Source: Microdochium bolleyi (lineage: Eukaryota > Ascomycota > Sordariomycetes > Xylariales > Microdochiaceae). From it: a stretch of 64,000 nucleotides of DNA. The stretch lies in contig KQ964247.1 in the NCBI GenBank assembly GCA_001566295.1, forward strand, positions 3,844,001 through 3,908,000, given 5' to 3'. Within the stretch, counting starts at the first letter, position 1, and each line of letters begins with the position of its first letter. Below are positions 58,501-64,000 of this stretch, one piece after another. The position numbers were made by a program, and so were the translations under genes. Below the pieces are notes generated by a model. It was given only the letters and a program-made list of their open reading frames with translations. It was not told the origin of the DNA and did not search any database.

Positions 58501-61500
58501 ATGTCTGCAGCATCGTCTAGTGGGATTTGGCCTCGCAGCGCAACGCTCTACGGCGCTTTGCGCCGGGAACATTACTCGCAAGTCGTGTTGGCGAAGCTGA
58601 CAGGTGGTGGTGTCTTTTGGCACAGTGGGCAGGCCAAGCCCTGGCGTGTCGAAACAGTGCCTTGGAAGTGCCCATGCTGTAATGTCTCGAGGAGGTGATG
58701 CCGTCTCGGAAAGCACGGACTGTCGTCATTGGCCGCGCGGAGAAGTTGGAGCAGCATCGTGGACCGGGACATCCGCCGTGGGCTGGACTCAGCCTCGAGC
58801 TTGCTTGGAGCTGGCTTGGCCGGGGAGCTGTATTTGCAACATTCAAGGTTCGGGCGAGGGCGAGGACCGGTGTGCCGGCAGGAGCCCGGCACCATGGCTC
58901 TTGCCCAGCGTCTTCTGCAGGGACGAGGGCTCCCTGCCGTCCAGGCTTCACCAGCACCTGTCTCGTCTCGTCGAGACTCCCAGCGACAGCCACTCGCAGT
59001 CCACTCGACTCACTCGACTCGACCACTCGGCGTCGGGCCAAGCGCCTCCGCACCTCCCAACACGACCATGATACGGAGTACTTTGGGGTGTTCAGCCCAG
59101 ACCCCGACGCCTCTTGCACCGCACTTGTGCGGCACCTGCCTTGTTTCGGGTGCTGACCGCCATCTTTAGTCAGTGCAGTGCAGTGCAGTGAACTGCAGCT
59201 TGTACTCCATGGCCACCCCTCACTGCCCGTGGCTGAGCCAGTCGTGACAAACAAACCGGCGGTGTATCGAGGCCAGAGACTGCTCATGGCCGCGCACCCC
59301 GCGTTCTGGGGAACGCCGGTACTTGGATGCAAGCAAGCACGCTCTGTGCACATCCTCTGGCCTGTGCTTCGGTCCCAGTTCCGTACCAATGGGTACCAAT
59401 GGCTGTCCACACTCGGACCGTCGATGCTGGGACATCTGCCGAACAGGTGAGCTCGTCGAGCAAACGAGCATCCTCGTCGAGAGTAACACATCTGCCGCCA
59501 CAACGGGGCACGACTTGTGCTCATCCAGTTATTGCAAAAGGGCTTCTTGCAGGTCCCAAGGTACCTTAGTCGACGCATGCACTTGCCAGAGGACGATGCT
59601 AACGCGAACATAGACAATTCCGACATAGGTATCACGTGGGTCATGACACCGAATGTGTCCGTCTAACGACCATTTCCCATTGCGGCACGCGAGAATAAGA
59701 AGTATTCTGTTTCGTCACGGCTCAAGCGGCCTGCCATCGCAGTCAGGAGCACAGCAGGACTCGTTCGTGCAAGCGGTTCTGGTGCGGGGAGCGGTTCCGT
59801 GGTGTTGTGCAGCATAATATGTGTCAGCTCGCAGCTCGCGTTGCTGCCTCGCCGTCGTCCTACAACGAAGGAGTCTCAGCTGCCACGCCTCAAGCCAGGC
59901 GCGGTGCACACGATGACCGAAATGTCACCTTGCTCGTGTTGACCGGCTTCGACGTGGTATCGAGCACCGGCATCCTCGAGTCGCACAGCAGCTCATCGGA
60001 CTTCTTCCGAGTCGGGCAGACATGTCGTGCCTCTCGATAGCAGCTATCCGGGTCGTCAGAGCACACAGCCTCGTCAACGGCTTTCCAAACTCGGCACGGA
60101 TTGGAGGGCTGCGCTCATGTACCTCCCGCCTTGGGCGTACACGCAAAGTGCATCTCTTGAGGTTGCACAACACCATCTTCCAGCAACAAACTTGTCGAAG
60201 TACAGAAAGTCCAGGCGGCATACTGTGGCACTCACCAACCTCGACCACTGCTGCTGTGAACATTGCGGGACCTCGGCGAGGGTCGTGCGGCTTGAGCTTA
60301 TTCAATGCTCCTCCGGCATCTGAAGTCTGCTCTGATGCCGATCCCGGCTTTCCCAATTTGGCCTGCAACCACGCAACGCTCTGCCTTTGTCTACCCGGAA
60401 ATCTCAGAATGGGGAAGCCTCGAGAAGTGGCCCGAGTCTCATGCAAGCTGCGTCTCTCCAGCAGTATTACCGGGTGTCCATGATATTGGCAACGATATCG
60501 ACGTCAGGAGAGAGCTTGTCAGAGAGGCTAGATGCCATCCTGTGACGTACCAAACCTCACTATCGGCAGTTACAACAAAGTCCACTCTGCACTCGGATAT
60601 CTTTGCCGTGGTGGTACGATGTTCAACGTGGAGGGGCAAGCCGGATCCCAATCGTTTGCCTCTGACGCAAGAGGTGGCAATGCTGTATGTCATCTACGCT
60701 GCCACCCAACGACATGCAAGAGATGGCACGCCTTTAGGCTGGGGACGGCACGAAACATGCCACAAGCTCCTGTACGATATTCCGGCACGTCCACCATGAG
60801 CTGTAGCATCTCCGGGGTAGACTCCGTACACACGACGACAAGCACAGGGCGGCTCCGTCCTCGCCGTCGTCGCGGCCGGTTGGTAGGCCGGTCCACTGTG
60901 CGCGCAGGCTTGCTGTATGCGGGCATGCATGCATGCAAGAGACTGCAGGCCCAGGCCTCATGGATTGTTGCAGGCAGGCCGCCAAAGTGCATGGCGCCAG
61001 ACCTGCAATGTGGTTGCAAAGTTCATGCACCATCGGAGCAGGGAAAGCTGTGGCCAGGGAGGTTGGCCCCTGATTCGCCAGCTGCGCGCCCCGAGCCAAG
61101 CTGCGAGACTGGTGTAGTGGCCACGAAAAGATTATCCTGCATGCCGACAAAGCGCTAAAATGCCTTGTGTGAAGCACAAATGTCGCAAGTTTGACGGCCA
61201 AGGGACGCAACCCTGCTAACACACGCTTACGCACTTCAACCTCTGATGTCGCCTTCACGCAGCGCTAGATACGTGATAATCCGGGTCCATCCCGCAGAAA
61301 GAGATTGACTGTCGCGCCACGCAGCCCACGGGTGCGACATCGGGGACAAAACCAGGGGCTGGTGGCGACAAGCTCCAACGAGGTGAGGTCGGCTGTCGGG
61401 GCCGGTCGTCGTGCGTGTTGCGCTGTCCCCCAGAAAAGTCCCCTGAAGCAAGCACACCACACACATCCACCTAGACAGCAAGAACCCTGATGATCCCCCT

Positions 61501-64000
61501 ACGCACCCCGTAGCCCAGACGACATGGCGGAGCTCTGTCCTGTACGAGACGCATTTCGACCCGTTCCCAAATAGCCGACTGACGTTGCGGCCAGACCTGC
61601 TAGCGATGACTAGCTGCAAATCTAATAAACTGGATTCCTAAAGAAGAGGGCCCGTCTCTAACCCACCGGGCCGACCATGGCAATTGGCGGCTGAGAAAAA
61701 ACGGAGCTCGCCGCTTTGTGTGATTTGATGTTGTGGGTGCCAAGCCGAAGAGCTCAACAAGCGCCAGGCTGCGCATCCCAGTCAGGGGGGGAGGGGGACC
61801 GGTCCCACTCTCCGCCGTCCGTCCGTCCACCCGCCCGACGACGACGACGCGACGCAAGACGGGCCCGGGAAGTTGAAGTTACGCGGGAAGCGGCGAGAGA
61901 CGGCGAGACACAGTGCAGTGTCGATATGAAGAGAGAGGGACTCCCGCGAACATCTCCGACATGAAATATCGGAAGCATTGTTAGGTGCCGCGCATAAGCG
62001 GCCGGCGGGATCCCAGTAGGCTTGGGGTTGCGATGGGGGAGCAAGGACCCCGGAAGGACTTTTACTACTTCTGCAAATCCACAGCGGAGATCCAGCTATG
62101 CAAGTGATGTATATCTTTGCGTGTCGTGCAGATGGGCATTTCCCTCCGCAGGGACAACGGCACGCTGGAGGTCCTGGCTACACGTATCTATGCGGTGCAT
62201 TGATCTAGTCCCATGGGAGGCCGCAGCTCTCCATTGTGGAAAGACGCGAGGATCGAGCATGGTTGTCGTGGGTGCGAGATATAGAGGACGACCGGTGGGG
62301 GGGTATCGACCCCGCCGTCGACTCGGATTAGAGATTTTGCCTGATAAAAGACGCAGGAATAGTTGTCGAAGCGAAGCCTACGAGTCTACACGGAGAGTAG
62401 AATCTCGGGTTCCTGCCTGGCTCGACCCAAGCATACCGTCGACATGGAGCAGGGCTGGGGCTGTGGTCGTCTCGTCGCTGAGAAAGAAATCAACGTCTCT
62501 GCTACGAAGATCGAGGGGCAACAATATTCGTGTTCCACAGCTTTCCCACCGAGGTGGACTTTGCATTGGAACAGCAGGGAGGCGGATACTAGCTTGTTGT
62601 AGCAACAGCACAAACAGATTCTAATCTCTGTCAGTCAGTTGGGATACAAAACTATGAAGTAGGCAGGCTCATGTTGCTCACGCACTCTTGTTTTTGGTGT
62701 GAGAGTGTAGGGAAACTCGGGTTACAATGTTCGACATGTCTGTCTAGCTACGGCTGTCGCCAATGGGCGGAACTTGGGTCTTCGCAGAGCAGGCTCTTTT
62801 GCACCGTATCACTTCTCTCGTCACTGCTGCGATGCTCAGACAGCCGAGGCATCTCCGTGCTGGCTATCTCATATCTTGTGTTCCATGGTTTCACCACCAT
62901 CGCATGGCACATGGCTAAGAATATCAAAAAAAACCTTTAACGTAGTGACCCGTCTATACATTGAGGTGAGGAGGGGAACACACGAAAATTTGCACCGAGG
63001 CTTTACTAAGACGGTGAGGATAGAAACACTGGCTTCTGGGTAATGAAACATAGACAGTCCGAACAGGTGGGGAAAATAGTCTCGTGGACTTCACCCGGTT
63101 GTATACTAGTTATTCATTCGTTCTCGCTGGTTCTTGAGCGAACACAGGAAAGCCTCACGAGACGAGACGGTCCTAGTTTCTTTGGAGCGATATTGTCAAA
63201 CGCGAGGGCATTTCTTTGGCAGTACCGGTGCGATCGAAGGTGGAAGGGTCTATCACAAAGAAACAAAAGGAATCCAAGACTACCAAGACTGAATAGTGGA
63301 CTATACTGTCCGGTGCTACTCTTATTATATCATTGTGCTAACCCGAATATACTTGATTTGCTGTAAATATAGAGAATAACGCCATCATAATACAGACGAA
63401 ACATGGCTTGAGGTGCCACCAAAGAGGCCGTTCGAAGTTGGGCACATCCACCACCCGCAATCACATGACACTCCCGATGAGGCTGTTCCGTTCATGCAGA
63501 GGCTAGCACTGATACATGTGCATGCCGTGACCCTTCTGGCATTGCAGGGCGTTTTGGGGTGCGATGTGGTGGCAGCGGAGGTGGCGGCGTGCTGCAGCCC
63601 TTCTCGTCCATCCTGCTCTTTGCCCGTTTTCTGCCTCCCATGCATGAAAAGAGGCGGACACCTTATGCACATCGTCTCTCTTTCGTCCGCAGTCTGACAC
63701 CACCACTACTTCCCGAACGCATTTCTGCATATCCCGGGGCGCGATGTTTACTTTGCTCTCAACAAGAATTCAAGGTCACATCCGATGACCATGTTGCGCA
63801 TGGCGATCCGCGATCGATGGCCAAAACAAACCGCACTCACTTATTCACTCACACACGCCGAACCACGCGCAGCTGTGGGCGCCGCATTTTAGAGGGCTCT
63901 GATGACTTCCTGCATCCAGGCTGTCTTAGCCCCTACGGATGAATCGTTCTGGCAGCTGCATGCCATCAACTATCGGGTGTTTCCCATTGGGCAGCTGAAA
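55501..64000. other. gene-free region to the end of the window
   Basis: No gene is supported. The longest frame is 58517-59644 (-), 375 codons, discussed as a finding. Simple sequence includes CTC-rich tracts at about 56130-56160 and 57062-57085, and GCAGT repeats at about 59171-59190. No tRNA, rRNA or transposon signature was found. Confidence 0.45.

Overview
The window is nuclear DNA of a filamentous ascomycete (Pezizomycotina, most likely Sordariomycetes). The evidence is short GT..AG introns of about 50-120 bases, moderately high GC with one AT-rich island, an intron-bearing tRNA-Leu, and a gene set typical of these fungi: NudE, an S8 protease with a PA domain, a GAC1-type phosphatase subunit, a Pho80-like cyclin, a BIM1-like protein and a HeLo-like cell-death protein. 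No prokaryotic, organellar or viral gene was recognised. Exon boundaries below were worked out by hand from splice signals and reading frame.

Layout. 1.1-2.95 kb: nudE (+). 4.2-6.8 kb: secreted subtilisin-like protease (-). 6.8-12.1 kb: gene-poor, with an AT-rich island at about 10.2-10.6 kb. 12.15-12.56 kb: small Cys-rich protein (+). 12.9-14.8 kb: bicovalent FAD oxidase of the AA7/berberine-bridge type (-) with an 8-base microexon. 17.4-19.4 kb: thiamine-diphosphate enzyme (+). 20.5-24.3 kb: a 1227-residue protein joining a HeLo-like N-terminus, a pseudokinase and a trypsin-like protease domain (+). 25.6-26.7 kb: single-pass membrane protein (+). 27.16-27.28 kb: tRNA-Leu(CAG). 27.9-30.0 kb: ferric/cupric reductase (-), divergent from a BIM1/X325-like GPI protein (+) at 31.0-31.8 kb. 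32.2-34.0 kb: Xaa-Pro aminopeptidase (-). 35.1-36.1 kb: Pho80-like cyclin (-). 40.1-42.5 kb: GAC1-type PP1 regulatory subunit with CBM21 (-). From 42.5 kb to the end (21.5 kb) no gene could be supported.

Two regions stand out. The first is the HeLo-like/pseudokinase/protease fusion. It has the layout of a cell-death executioner (membrane-active helical bundle plus pseudokinase, as in MLKL) joined to a serine-protease domain whose His, Asp and Ser are all visible. The second is the divergent reductase/BIM1 pair. Both products suggest copper acquisition, and the 1-kb shared promoter carries five copies of the TGCTCA core, three of them in the identical 8-mer CTTGCTCA. That core resembles copper-deficiency (Mac1-type) sites, so a copper-responsive bidirectional module is a testable inference.
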